Assembly (NCBI GenBank): GCA_003024985.2
Contig: PXIH01S0015450.1
Source of the DNA: Euperipatoides rowelli
Lineage: Eukaryota > Onychophora > Udeonychophora > Euonychophora > Peripatopsidae
Reading direction: 5' to 3' (one strand)
DNA length: 11,935 nucleotides
Of this stretch, positions 1-7,937 are shown in pieces. Position 1 is the first letter of the stretch, and the number at the start of each line of letters is the position of its first letter. The translations under genes and the position numbers were made by a program. Below the pieces are notes generated by a model that was not told where the DNA came from, did no database searches, and was given only the letters and a program-made list of their open reading frames with translations.

Positions 1-774
1 TTTATTTTATATTTTGTTAAATACATCCTATGAGGGAGGAGGTAGCCTAGTTCTGGAAAGTGCAAATCAAAGAAGGGGGAGGGGGGGGGTGTAGAGATGT
101 ATAAAAAGGTAAACATCAAAGGATTTTGAGATAGCTCCTGCTGCTAAACTGTGTCAATAATTATTGCATTTTATGCTAATTTTTAGTCAATTTTCTAATG
201 GAACCACTAAATATTTAAAACTTCCAGTAATTCTAATGGAATAATAAAATTAAGGCAGTCAATAATAATATTCATTGTCTAAACAAATAAACTTAAGAAA
301 AAAGTCCCACTAAACTATTAAACCACCATCATGTAGGCTATACTGTCCGATTTTAAGCTGTCACTAGCATTTTGGCCAAATGCTAATTTTTGGCTAAGCA
401 TAATCAGCCAAAATGTTATTTATGTATTTTTAAAATGAAATGTAAATTTCAGCATTAAAATTTATTTGGCTATAAACATCAAATTATTGCTAAAAATTGT
501 CTACTATAATTAGCCAAATGGTTAATTATAGTTTTGGCCCAGCTTGTAAGCATCATACGAGTTTAAAACTCTGCATGTTCTCCTCGTTCTTATTCCAAAC
601 AAAGATTCTTTTAATACTAGATCCAAAGTTTAAATTCTTTAATGAATTAGAATTATAAGAATTTAGGGATCTTATACTTTTCTTTGGTGAGCAAAACTAC
701 AATACCGGTAATATTAAAGAGAAAAAGAAATTTGTTCTTGCAAGTTTTTAAATTTTTATTAATTGACTAAACAC

Positions 775-821
775 GTAAATGGACGCTGGCATACCAAGTT
801 AAAACCAGCATAGCCATTTAC
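775..821. repeat. Imperfect hairpin
   Basis: GTAAATGGACGCTGG at 775-789 pairs with CCAGCATAGCCATTTAC at 805-821. The stem has eight and five paired bases on either side of a small bulge, with a 15-nt loop. Neither arm extends further, so it is short for a microRNA precursor. No function is evident. Confidence 0.6.
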
Positions 822-1279
822 TCAAACATACATGTTTTAAATGTAAATAATAGTTTGTTATTTATAACTATTAATTTTTTTAAATATAAGATACATTAGA
901 TTAGATTTAAAAGTTGTAAAATTCTAATTTTGAAATAAATAAACTTCTCATTTATTTTATTCATCTACTTTTTATTATATTATTTAAAAAAGGGCATAGT
1001 GGAAAAAAAGAGCATGTCGTTTCACAAAAAACGCTAGTCATTGCGCCACCATCCAAATTTTACACCTTTGATCGATTTTATTAAATTATGCTACCAGTAT
1101 TTGGCTAAGTAAAATTAACCCCATATTTTGCTGTTTTTTGAGCATTAAAAAGGGTACAGTTCATGTTTGAGTAAGTATATCATCATTTTTACTCTGACAT
1201 TGTACTTTTTGTGGCATCAAGATTTACCTACGGTACTAAATTAATGTTAATATAAAAAAACACAATTTTCTAAGCTCAT

Positions 1280-1308
1280 AAACTATGACTGTGATACAGT
1301 CATAGTTT
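1280..1308. repeat. Perfect inverted repeat, 13-bp arms, 3-nt loop
   Basis: AAACTATGACTGT at 1280-1292 and ACAGTCATAGTTT at 1296-1308 are exact reverse complements separated by GAT. No gene is adjacent. It could extrude as a cruciform or be a relic of a small fold-back element. Confidence 0.85.
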
Positions 1309-1320
1309 GCAATCATAAAT

Positions 1321-1542
1321 TAACCTTAATTTTTGAAGCGTCTTAATGTCTAGTATAATAAACTAAGATTGCATTATGTATGGATATGGTATATGAATCA
1401 TTTTGCCTTTTTTAAACTAAAATAGTCATGTCTCAGATATGATAAATTCACTAGAGCTCGTCAAATGGTTTGCAATCTTAAACTAATGTTAAAGTAGAAG
1501 TGTCTGAATTTCTAGACTAATGCAGTTAATAAATTAAGGTTA
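1321..1542. repeat. Possible degenerate fold-back element
   Basis: TAACCTTAATTT at 1321-1332 is matched in reverse by AAATTAAGGTTA at 1531-1542. Further in, TAAGATTGCA at 1364-1373 is matched in reverse by TGCAATCTTA at 1471-1480. The order is that of a diverged hairpin-type element of about 220 bp. The arms between these blocks align poorly, so this is tentative. Confidence 0.3.
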
Positions 1543-1599
1543 CGGTATACAGCTCATGTAACAAATGATCTCAGCCATATCCAAAGTTATTAAAATACC

Positions 1600-2215
1600 A
1601 TACATGCTTAGATTGAGAATAACAAAGGTGCCGTGTAATATTAATTTCAGACAGATTGCTAAACTGAGAATAACAAAAGCAGCCAGTGGTACTGGGTATT
1701 GATAATATTTATTTCACAATGTCTAAATTAAGAATAACAAAGGCAACCATTGCTTTGTATAATATTTAGTTCAGCCAGCTCACAAAATTGAGAATAACGA
1801 GTGCAACCACTAGCGTTGTAACTTGTACACAAGCTTATTATTATTATTATTTATTTCACAATCATAATGGTTAAGCTGTTGAAATAATATTTCATCCAGA
1901 TCACTAAACTATTCTTGGTCATACTATTAAATTGAGAATAATGAAGCCATTGGCATCATAAAGCATTTATTTTAAGGAGATCACTAAATTGAAAATAACA
2001 AGGTTAATGTCAACTTTTTCTTATAGGCTTGAAAAAAGCTAATTGCTAAATGAAGATTTTAGAAAAAAAAGTGTTATTCTGAATTTATCGAACTAGCTGA
2101 AATAAATATTATACAATGCCAATAGCTGCCTTTGTTATTCTCAATTTAGTGATATTGCTGGAATAAATATTATTTAATGACAATGGATGCCTTTGTTAGT
2201 TTCCATTTAGTGTTA
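1600..2215. repeat. Degenerate ~60-bp minisatellite that switches orientation
   Basis: The core TTGAGAATAACAAAGG recurs on the plus strand at about 1613, 1664, 1728, 1788, 1932 and 1989, mostly 51-64 bp apart (one gap of 144 bp). Each core is followed by GCAACCATTG-like, ATAATATTTATTTCA-like and GATCACTAAA-like blocks. From about 2085 the same unit appears in reverse complement: CTTTGTTATTCTCAATTTAG at 2130-2149, and CTTTGTTAGTTTCCATTTAG at 2190-2209. The switch falls between about 2015 and 2085. No coding potential is evident. Confidence 0.8.
1835..1850. repeat. (TTA)n microsatellite
   Basis: Five TTA units and one extra T, embedded within the ~60-bp minisatellite between its fourth and fifth copies. 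Confidence 0.8.
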
Positions 2216-2418
2216 CATTTTTTAAAACGTAACAGAAAAAAATGTTCTAACAAGAAAAAAGCAACAATTATGATATAAAACACAATACAAATACAGTACA
2301 ATGTAAAATCCCAAAAGAAAAAGGAAAAACATTGTGAATGAAACGGATTACAACAAATAAAGTGAAACAATAACAATAAATGAAGCACTAATGTAACACA
2401 ATTTAAAAAGGAAATATT

Positions 2419-2436
2419 AAAAAAAAAAAAAAAAAA
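2419..2436. repeat. A18 homopolymer
   Basis: A run of 18 A on the plus strand. It could be slippage or the tail of a minus-to-plus retroposed fragment, but no recognisable body precedes it. Confidence 0.75.
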
Positions 2437-2682
2437 TTTCATAAGAATCCATTAATGAATGGATGATATTCAATTCCAATGCCCACAATTTATTTAAAGA
2501 TACTGTACATCACCGTACACACAAAAAAAATACAGTAACAACAACAAACTGAAATACAAAGATAAAAATAATTAACTTTATTTATCTATAAGTGTAGGCC
2601 TATCTGTATAATTTTTTTCTTTTTTTTAAAAAACATTAGGTACTGTAAAACACAATTATTGTTTACAGCCAAAAATAGGAGC

Positions 2683-2725
2683 GGTAATCTCTTGCTTATA
2701 AAAATTCATCATTACAGAGATTACC
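2683..2725. repeat. Inverted repeat with 10-bp perfect arms
   Basis: GGTAATCTCT at 2683-2692 and AGAGATTACC at 2716-2725 are exact reverse complements with a 23-nt spacer. They stand out as GC-richer than the surrounding DNA. Confidence 0.7.
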
Positions 2726-4981
2726 ATACTTATTTAAAAAAAAACAGCTGACCAAAGCCTTCATTTTTTTTTAAAATTTATCTAATTGTAGGCTACATAA
2801 CTAGCGGTGTATTTCTTTTTATTCTTAGAATGCGTTTATTTATACAAATTGAATCAAAATAAACATTACAAATAAATAATTTATTTTTCATAAAAATGTG
2901 AAGAATTCACCGGGAATTTTACTGCCACGTGAAAAGATCCTTCATAAATATTTAAAAATGAGTCAATATTTAACACATTGAAATAAAAACAATATCCTCT
3001 TTGGTTTTCTTAATTTTTCATAAATTGAATCATAAGTACAGAAAATAATAATTATGCCAAACAGTTGTTTGATATTGCTTTGCATACGAAAAGTTATTTT
3101 GAGTGCTTATGTGTTACACAGTACTATATAACTAAGTTCGGTATTAAAATGCTCAGAACGTGCACACTATCCTTGCAATATCCTCCAGATTTGTAGAGAA
3201 AGTTACATATTATTAAATGTCTGCCATTTTTGATAATGATTTGAAGATTTAATTTTAAAAAAAAAGGCAATATGCATACCACATTATCTATTTGAAAATA
3301 GAAATAAAAAATTTAATGTCTTATTAGCTATATTTTGTTTTGTTTTTTTAAAAATATATTTAATATTAATTCTTCATACTTGTATGATTGTAATTGGATT
3401 AATGTCAAACATATTTTTTTTTACATAAACACACTGTAACGTTTAGGCAAATATTGACTTGACTAAGTCTCATGCCAAGAAAATCATGAATTACGGTAGT
3501 CAAAATTTTATGTTATTTTATGACAGTTTGAACTTAGAATTAATAAATAAATAACTCATTTGATTAAAATTACTAAATTTAATTTACAAGTACGTTAATA
3601 AATAATTTATTGTTTAAAATTGTGTACGGTACTTTATTAAAAGAAAAATATTCAAATTTAAGATAGCAAATAGAAATAGTGTACAATTCTTGAAGGATTA
3701 CCGTTTTTTTTTTTGTATGGTTGATGCTCTATTTGCTACATTCACATACGAAAGTTAACACTCAATAGATACAATGCTTGAGTACGAGTGCTCACTTAAG
3801 CTCCGATAGATTTACCTTTCAATGCAAAGTCAATGAACAACTTTATTTTTTGTTATCTATAATTCGATGCAAATACTAGACAATTTGACTAGATTAAAAT
3901 TAAAATATTTACCTGTAAACATTCACAAAATCCAATAACAAAGATTAATAAAATTTATATGCATATCAACTGTAGTGTCTCGAACTAATGCACATTAAAA
4001 GGCTTATATTTCAACGTACAGTAAATTAAATTCTAAATATATAGCCTACTCTTACATCCAAATGAAAACGACAGTAACTTGAGCAATACAATTTATCCTC
4101 AATCAACTGGATATTTCTTCTTTACAATGCATATTTTGCTCTCAAGATTCATTGCTTAAAAAAACACACATATATGAGCTGATGAAACTTTAACTTTTCT
4201 CGTCTCATTGGCCGCTCTCACAAAGCTAGGTAATATAGACTCAATTCCATACTTGGTAAATAATTCAGTGTTAGTGGTTATGATTTTTTTTTTTAATTTG
4301 ATAATCGATTGTTTATCCAAGATTTGATTAAAGATAATTATTGTATTGTGTACCTGTATATTGCGGAGATTGATTTTAAAGAGAACTTTGGGAAAATTTT
4401 CAGATAGTCATTGAGAAATTGTATTTCTGGTGAAATTTTAAAATGACAATTTTCTTTTTTTTTATTATTATCTTTTCACAATTTAAGACGTAAAATGAAA
4501 CAAATTTCTCCAATTTTTGAATAGCTGTCGAATGCAATTTTTATAAAATCTAAAATCACTTCATCTTTAATAAGACATAAATCTGGTTTGATTCTTCCTG
4601 ATGTAGCATGTGAAGTCTTGGATTTCAAAATTCACATTTTCTAATAAGTCATTTATTTTTTTAAAAAATCAACATTACAACACTTTGTACATTATTTAAT
4701 GGACGGGGACTTTGTTTAAAGACATTGCTTTAATGTTACACGTAAAAGGTAATCCATTATAATAATGTTTATCTTTCTATTTAGGAATCACCAATAACTT
4801 TTTCAACACTTGAACTACAATTATGACTAGATAATTTAGTTAAGAAATTTTGAGCATACTAATTTTTCTTTGCAAAAAATTGGTTGCAAAATTTCTCACA
4901 TTTTTAAAGTCAGTTTTATCACAATGGCTTTAGATTACTTTCCATTTGCTTTGGTATATTGCTTTTCCAATATCTTTAGAA

Positions 4982-4987
4982 TTTATT
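4982..4987 (-). promoter_or_regulatory. Candidate polyadenylation signal AATAAA
   Basis: The minus strand reads AATAAA here, 50 nt after the TAG of the BET-like gene, which is a plausible position for a short 3' UTR. In such AT-rich DNA this hexamer is common by chance. No downstream GU-rich element is obvious, so the call rests on position. Confidence 0.4.
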
Positions 4988-5037
4988 TGAAATATATTTT
5001 TGAAATCTATTGTCAAAATTACAATTAATATCACTAA

Positions 5038-7638
5038 CTATGCACAAGTGTTTATTGACTTCCCAACACAATCTTGAGGTATTTTTGATTCATTCCTAAT
5101 TTTTAAATTATTTTGTGATATATTGGATGGAGTTTCACAAAAGTTATCATTTTGTGTAAATGTTGTGATATTGTTCTCGTTTACAAGACCTGAATTGTAT
5201 CCATTTTTTGCCCAAGTTTGAATGTTTTCGTTTGATTTGAACTCCAATTCGTTTTCGTATTGCCTCAAGCAGTTTGCTACAAGGTCTTTCAATTGTCGAA
5301 GAGTAGTTGGTTTGAGTTTGGCAAAGTCAGTATACAGATCATTCCCAGTAGCTTCGGAATAGGGTTCATTTATCCTGATTATTTCTGTAAGTATATAAAT
5401 GTCATGGATTTGAAGTTTCTCCACATCTTCACTTAGTTTTAACAATTCTTCATGGCTCACAGGTTTCATGTTTTCTTTAGTTATACCTATTGGAACGCAC
5501 TTTATTTGAGTTATACTTACTGGAATATGCTTTCCTTCAGTTCTTACAGGAATACACTTTTCTTTAGTTACACTTAAAGGAATAAGCTTTTCTTCAATTA
5601 TACTTATTGGAATACACGTTTCTTCAGTTATACTTGCAGGAATATACTTTTCTTTAGTTAAACATGCTGGAAAACGTTCTTCTTCAGTTATACTTACAGG
5701 AATACAATTTTCTTTAGTTATACTTACTGGAATATGCTTTTCCTCAATTATACTTACTGGAATACACTTTTCTTCAGTTATACTTACAGGAATATACTTT
5801 TCTTTAGTAAGACAGACTGGAATAATATGTTCTTCTTCAATTATACTTACAGGAATGCAATTTTCTTTAGTCATACTTACTGGAATATGCTTTTCTTCAA
5901 TTATACTTACTGGAATACACTTTTCTTCAGTTATACTTACAGGAATATACTTTTCTGTATTTACGCATACTGGAATACGCTCTTCTTCAGTTATACTTAT
6001 AGGAATGCAATTTTCTTCAATTATACTTACTGGATTACGCTTTTCCTCAGTTTTATTTACAGGAATATACTTTTCTTTAGTTAGACATACTGGAATAATA
6101 CGCTCTTCTTCAGTTATACTTACAGGAGTGCAGTTTTCTTTAGTTATACTTACTGGAATATGCTTTTCTTCAATTATACTTACTGGAATACACTTTTCTT
6201 CAGTTATACTTACATGAATATACTTTTCTGTATTTATACATACTGGAATACGCTCTTCTTCAGTTATACTTATAGGAATGCAATTTTCTTCAATTAAACT
6301 TACTGGAATATGCTTTTCCTCAGTTTTATTTACAGGAATATACTTTTCTTTAGTTAGACATACTGGAATAATACTCTCTTCTTCAGTTATACTTACAGGA
6401 ATGCAGTTTTCTTTAGTTACACTTACTGGAATATGCTTTTCGTCAGATATACTTACAGGAATATGTGTTTTTACAGTTATACTTAAAGGAATACATTTTT
6501 CTTTATTTATGCATACTGGAATACGCTCTTCTTCAGTTATACTTACAGGAGTGCATTTTTCATTAGTTATACAAACTGGGACACAATTTTCTTCAGTTAT
6601 ACTTACAGGACAAACTGGGACACACTTTTCTTCAGTTGTACTTACAGGCATACACTCTTCTTTACTTATATCTAGTGGAATACCATCTATGTCGGAATAC
6701 TCTGTGCTAGAATAAGGCATTTTATTCCATTTGTGCTTTCTCTCTGTTGCCAGTTTACCAATTTGTTTCAAATGTTTGTCCATTTTTAATGCTTTATATT
6801 TTTTAGTTTGTCTTATATCTTTGACAATTTTATCAGACATCTTTTCTATACTTAAGACTGAATGTTTGAGCATTTTTAATTGCTTTTTCCATTCAGAATG
6901 ACGATTATTGCAATAAGAAATATAACGATCATTAGCTTTATTTCTATTTAGTAAAAGAGGAATTTCTGAAACATTTTCAGGTATTCTGGCATACAAAATT
7001 TCAAACACATCTTGCAGACTCTGAGCCATTTTTATTGCTTTATGGCTTTCAGGATGGTACTTATAACAATTAGTAAACATTAATCTTATATCATAGGCAA
7101 ATTCGGCAGCAGTTTTATATAATCCACGAGCCAAATTTTTATTAATAATACTCAGATCAATAGGGTTTTTGATAATACTATAATAATTATCATAACCCGA
7201 CATTTGTTCATCAACTGGTGTAGAAAAATATGAGGCATATTTTGAGTGTTTAGGATCCAACATCTCAGCTAAAAGTTTTCGGCAATAAGGAATCTGAAAA
7301 TTTACATTTGTTTTCTTCTCTGTAAAACTTGGTTTTTGACAAGGTAAACCTTTATCATTATTATCATTACAAATTTGCTTGCCTGGATGCAAAATTTCAT
7401 TATCTACGAGAACGTCAAAATCATATTTTCTTCTTAGTGGTCCAGGAGAATCACTATTGGTGCCTAAATTAGAAAACCACAACAGTTTTTCATCGTCAAA
7501 AGTAATGATGCCATTTTTAGACTCAACTTCAGCAAATTCTGTACACATTTCTTTTGATAACTTAATACTACGTTCAAACTCATCTGTTGGTGTAAAATCT
7601 AGCATTTGACAAAATATACTTTCAATATTTATTGACAT
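5038..7638 (-). CDS. BET-family-like protein with one BD2-type bromodomain, a 39-copy decapeptide array and an ET domain
   Basis: The frame encodes 866 residues and ends in TAG. Residues 117-220 align without gaps to the second bromodomain of BET proteins: CRKLL at the start, YFSTPVD in the ZA loop, NYYSIIKNPIDL, then RLMFTNCYKY and LQDVFE. Residues 245-305 are basic and helical, like BET motif B. Residues 329-723 are the decapeptide repeats. Residues 728-796 are an ET domain with the diagnostic DFAKLKPTTLRQL. BET proteins are nuclear readers of acetylated histones whose ET domain recruits partners. BD1 is missing, and I see no serine-rich SEED tail. The pocket Asn (human BRD4 BD2 Asn433) is His195 and the WPF shelf is Ser136-Tyr137-Phe138, while the pocket Tyr (Tyr152) is kept, so acetyl-lysine binding may be weak or lost. 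Vertebrate BET genes are intron-rich, so the single long exon suggests a retrocopy. The open frame through 1.2 kb of repeats suggests it is still constrained. The first ATG was taken; a start at 7715 is possible through a short intron. Family call is firm; function is inferred. Confidence 0.88.
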   Translation of the reverse strand: MSINIESIFCQMLDFTPTDEFERSIKLSKEMCTEFAEVESKNGIITFDDEKLLWFSNLGTNSDSPGPLRRKYDFDVLVDNEILHPGKQICNDNNDKGLPCQKPSFTEKKTNVNFQIPYCRKLLAEMLDPKHSKYASYFSTPVDEQMSGYDNYYSIIKNPIDLSIINKNLARGLYKTAAEFAYDIRLMFTNCYKYHPESHKAIKMAQSLQDVFEILYARIPENVSEIPLLLNRNKANDRYISYCNNRHSEWKKQLKMLKHSVLSIEKMSDKIVKDIRQTKKYKALKMDKHLKQIGKLATERKHKWNKMPYSSTEYSDIDGIPLDISKEECMPVSTTEEKCVPVCPVSITEENCVPVCITNEKCTPVSITEEERIPVCINKEKCIPLSITVKTHIPVSISDEKHIPVSVTKENCIPVSITEEESIIPVCLTKEKYIPVNKTEEKHIPVSLIEENCIPISITEEERIPVCINTEKYIHVSITEEKCIPVSIIEEKHIPVSITKENCTPVSITEEERIIPVCLTKEKYIPVNKTEEKRNPVSIIEENCIPISITEEERIPVCVNTEKYIPVSITEEKCIPVSIIEEKHIPVSMTKENCIPVSIIEEEHIIPVCLTKEKYIPVSITEEKCIPVSIIEEKHIPVSITKENCIPVSITEEERFPACLTKEKYIPASITEETCIPISIIEEKLIPLSVTKEKCIPVRTEGKHIPVSITQIKCVPIGITKENMKPVSHEELLKLSEDVEKLQIHDIYILTEIIRINEPYSEATGNDLYTDFAKLKPTTLRQLKDLVANCLRQYENELEFKSNENIQTWAKNGYNSGLVNENNITTFTQNDNFCETPSNISQNNLKIRNESKIPQDCVGKSINTCA
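5251..5457 (-). other. ET (extra-terminal/NET) domain, residues about 728-796
   Basis: The domain opens with HEELLKLSEDVEKL, which matches the start of helix 1 in BET proteins. It contains the diagnostic DFAKLKPTTLRQLKDLV segment (Asp771 onward) and a conserved NCLRQ end. In BET proteins this domain binds short peptides of chromatin regulators and viral or retroviral proteins. The acidic loop before DF is weaker here (DLYTDF) than in human BRD4, so partner choice may differ. Confidence 0.88.
5470..6654 (-). repeat. Coding minisatellite: 39 units of about 30 bp in 273-bp higher-order repeats
   Basis: The array encodes residues 329-723 (395 residues). The consensus unit is CIPVSITEEK, with position 1 being Cys, His, Tyr, Arg or Ile and the end being EEK, EEE, KEN or KEK. 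Most units are 10 residues; units 9, 18 and 27 have 11, and units 2 and 37 are irregular (13 and 9). Nine-unit blocks repeat every 91 residues. At DNA level 5851-6123 and 6124-6396 are both 273 bp and differ at about 10 positions. A shorter block, 5698-5850 (153 bp), has lost four units. No indel breaks the frame. Unequal exchange is the likely mechanism. The antisense strand is also largely open because a 30-bp period preserves every frame, so the plus-strand frames rich in ILTG and FSS are shadows. Confidence 0.95.
6979..7290 (-). other. Bromodomain (BET BD2-like), residues about 117-220
   Basis: Counting from the ZA-loop shelf to the pocket residues needs no gap against BET BD2. Tyr152 matches the conserved pocket Tyr, Val142 the ZA-loop Val, and His199 the BD2-specific His (BRD4 His437). 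Three key positions differ: Ser136 and Tyr137 replace Trp-Pro of the shelf, and His195 replaces the acetyl-lysine-anchoring Asn. The fold looks intact because the helical landmarks RLMFTNCYKY and MAQSLQDVFE are well preserved. This is therefore probably a folded domain with an altered ligand pocket rather than a decayed one. Confidence 0.87.
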
Positions 7639-7640
7639 AA

Positions 7641-7702
7641 CTGTGAAATCAGATCCAGGTTCGTTAAGGAGGTAAACAGTTTGAAAATAGTTGCCGACTT
7701 AC
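7641..7702 (-). other. Candidate 62-nt intron just upstream of the annotated start
   Basis: On the minus strand 7702-7697 reads GTAAGT, a perfect donor, and the stretch ending at 7641 reads TTTCACAG, a good acceptor, with CTTAAC and CTGAT as possible branch sites. Joining them puts an upstream ATG at 7715-7713 in frame with the annotated ATG and adds five residues (MHLPF). Without splicing, the frame upstream of the ATG runs into a TAA formed within the donor. The acceptor could instead serve a more distant exon. This is inferred from signals only. Confidence 0.3.
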
Positions 7703-7715
7703 ATGGTAAATGCAT
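7703..7715 (-). other. Possible first coding exon fragment (MHLP plus one base)
   Basis: An ATG at 7715-7713 is followed by three sense codons and one base before the GTAAGT donor. If the 62-nt intron is real, this is the true translation start of the BET-like protein. Too short to support itself. Confidence 0.2.
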
Positions 7716-7778
7716 ATTTCTATAAAGCAAGAATAATTTGTTTGCAAAACTTTTAATGATTCCTAATAAATATTTTTT

Positions 7779-7937
7779 TTAATGATTCCTGGCCAAATTT
7801 ACTCCGTTCACACTTAGGTTTATGGAATTACAAGGTAAATAATTTTTAACAAGATCTTTAACAAATGAATCATATTCTGTGAGCTTCTTGAAGTATTCCT
7901 TCGTTGTCCAGTCAGCGGTAGTTCCATAAATTGATAT
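7779..7937 (-). other. Short coding-like open segment of unknown identity
   Basis: Fifty-two sense codons end at TAA (7781-7779). The peptide contains DWTTKEYFKKLTEYDSF and FVKDLVKNYL, an amphipathic Lys/Glu-rich composition, and the DNA is less AT-rich than its surroundings. There is no ATG in frame and a TAA precedes it. A second open stretch (7980-7915, containing FDILKACHTV) lies just upstream in another frame after a good acceptor-like TTTTTTTCAG. Together they could be a frameshifted pseudogene exon or an upstream exon of the BET-like gene: a GT after TTACCT in this segment would splice in frame to the acceptor at 7641. A chance open frame of this length is also quite possible. I do not recognise the family. 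Confidence 0.22.

Larger units (their letters stand above)
1..1599. other. No gene seen: AT-rich DNA with small palindromes
   Basis: No open frame of note on either strand. A G-rich run (about 74-91) lies near the left edge. Between 365 and 545 the strings TTTGGCTAA, TAGCCAAA and TGGCCAAA recur in both orientations, hinting at a decayed fold-back repeat. Confidence 0.6.
2216..4981. other. No gene seen: AT-rich intergenic DNA
   Basis: Dense stops in all frames, many A and T runs and one small hairpin. Poly-T tracts at about 4286-4295 and 4455-4463 would read as poly-A on the minus strand, downstream of the BET-like gene, and are weak candidates for a retrocopy tail. I see no RNA gene. Confidence 0.6.

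Noticed and set aside
775-821. Hairpin as a microRNA precursor
   Set aside because: The stem is only about 13 bp with a bulge and does not extend, too short for a typical precursor.
2170-2442. 90-codon minus-strand frame rich in Phe, Leu and Cys
   Set aside because: It is driven by poly-A and A-rich DNA read in antisense and overlaps the minisatellite; no family resemblance.
4286-4463. Poly-T tracts as the poly-A tail of a retrocopy
   Set aside because: They are 570-750 bp beyond the stop, homopolymers are common throughout, and no target duplication matches the 5' side.
5470-6654. Array considered as a CRISPR-like or satellite repeat without coding role
   Set aside because: Units are contiguous with no spacers, the frame is unbroken across 39 units, and it sits between two conserved BET domains on the same strand.
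5734-6715. Long plus-strand open frames rich in ILTG, FSS and YRNILFFS repeats
   Set aside because: They are antisense reflections of the 30-bp coding array; a period divisible by three keeps every stop-free frame open. The BET domains lie on the minus strand.
7379-7609. 76-codon plus-strand frame
   Set aside because: It lies wholly antisense to the N-terminal part of the BET-like gene and has no family features.
7756-7789. TAATGATTCCT repeated at 7756 and 7779 as a target-site duplication
   Set aside because: The copies are only 23 bp apart with AT-rich filler, so they do not bracket an insertion.
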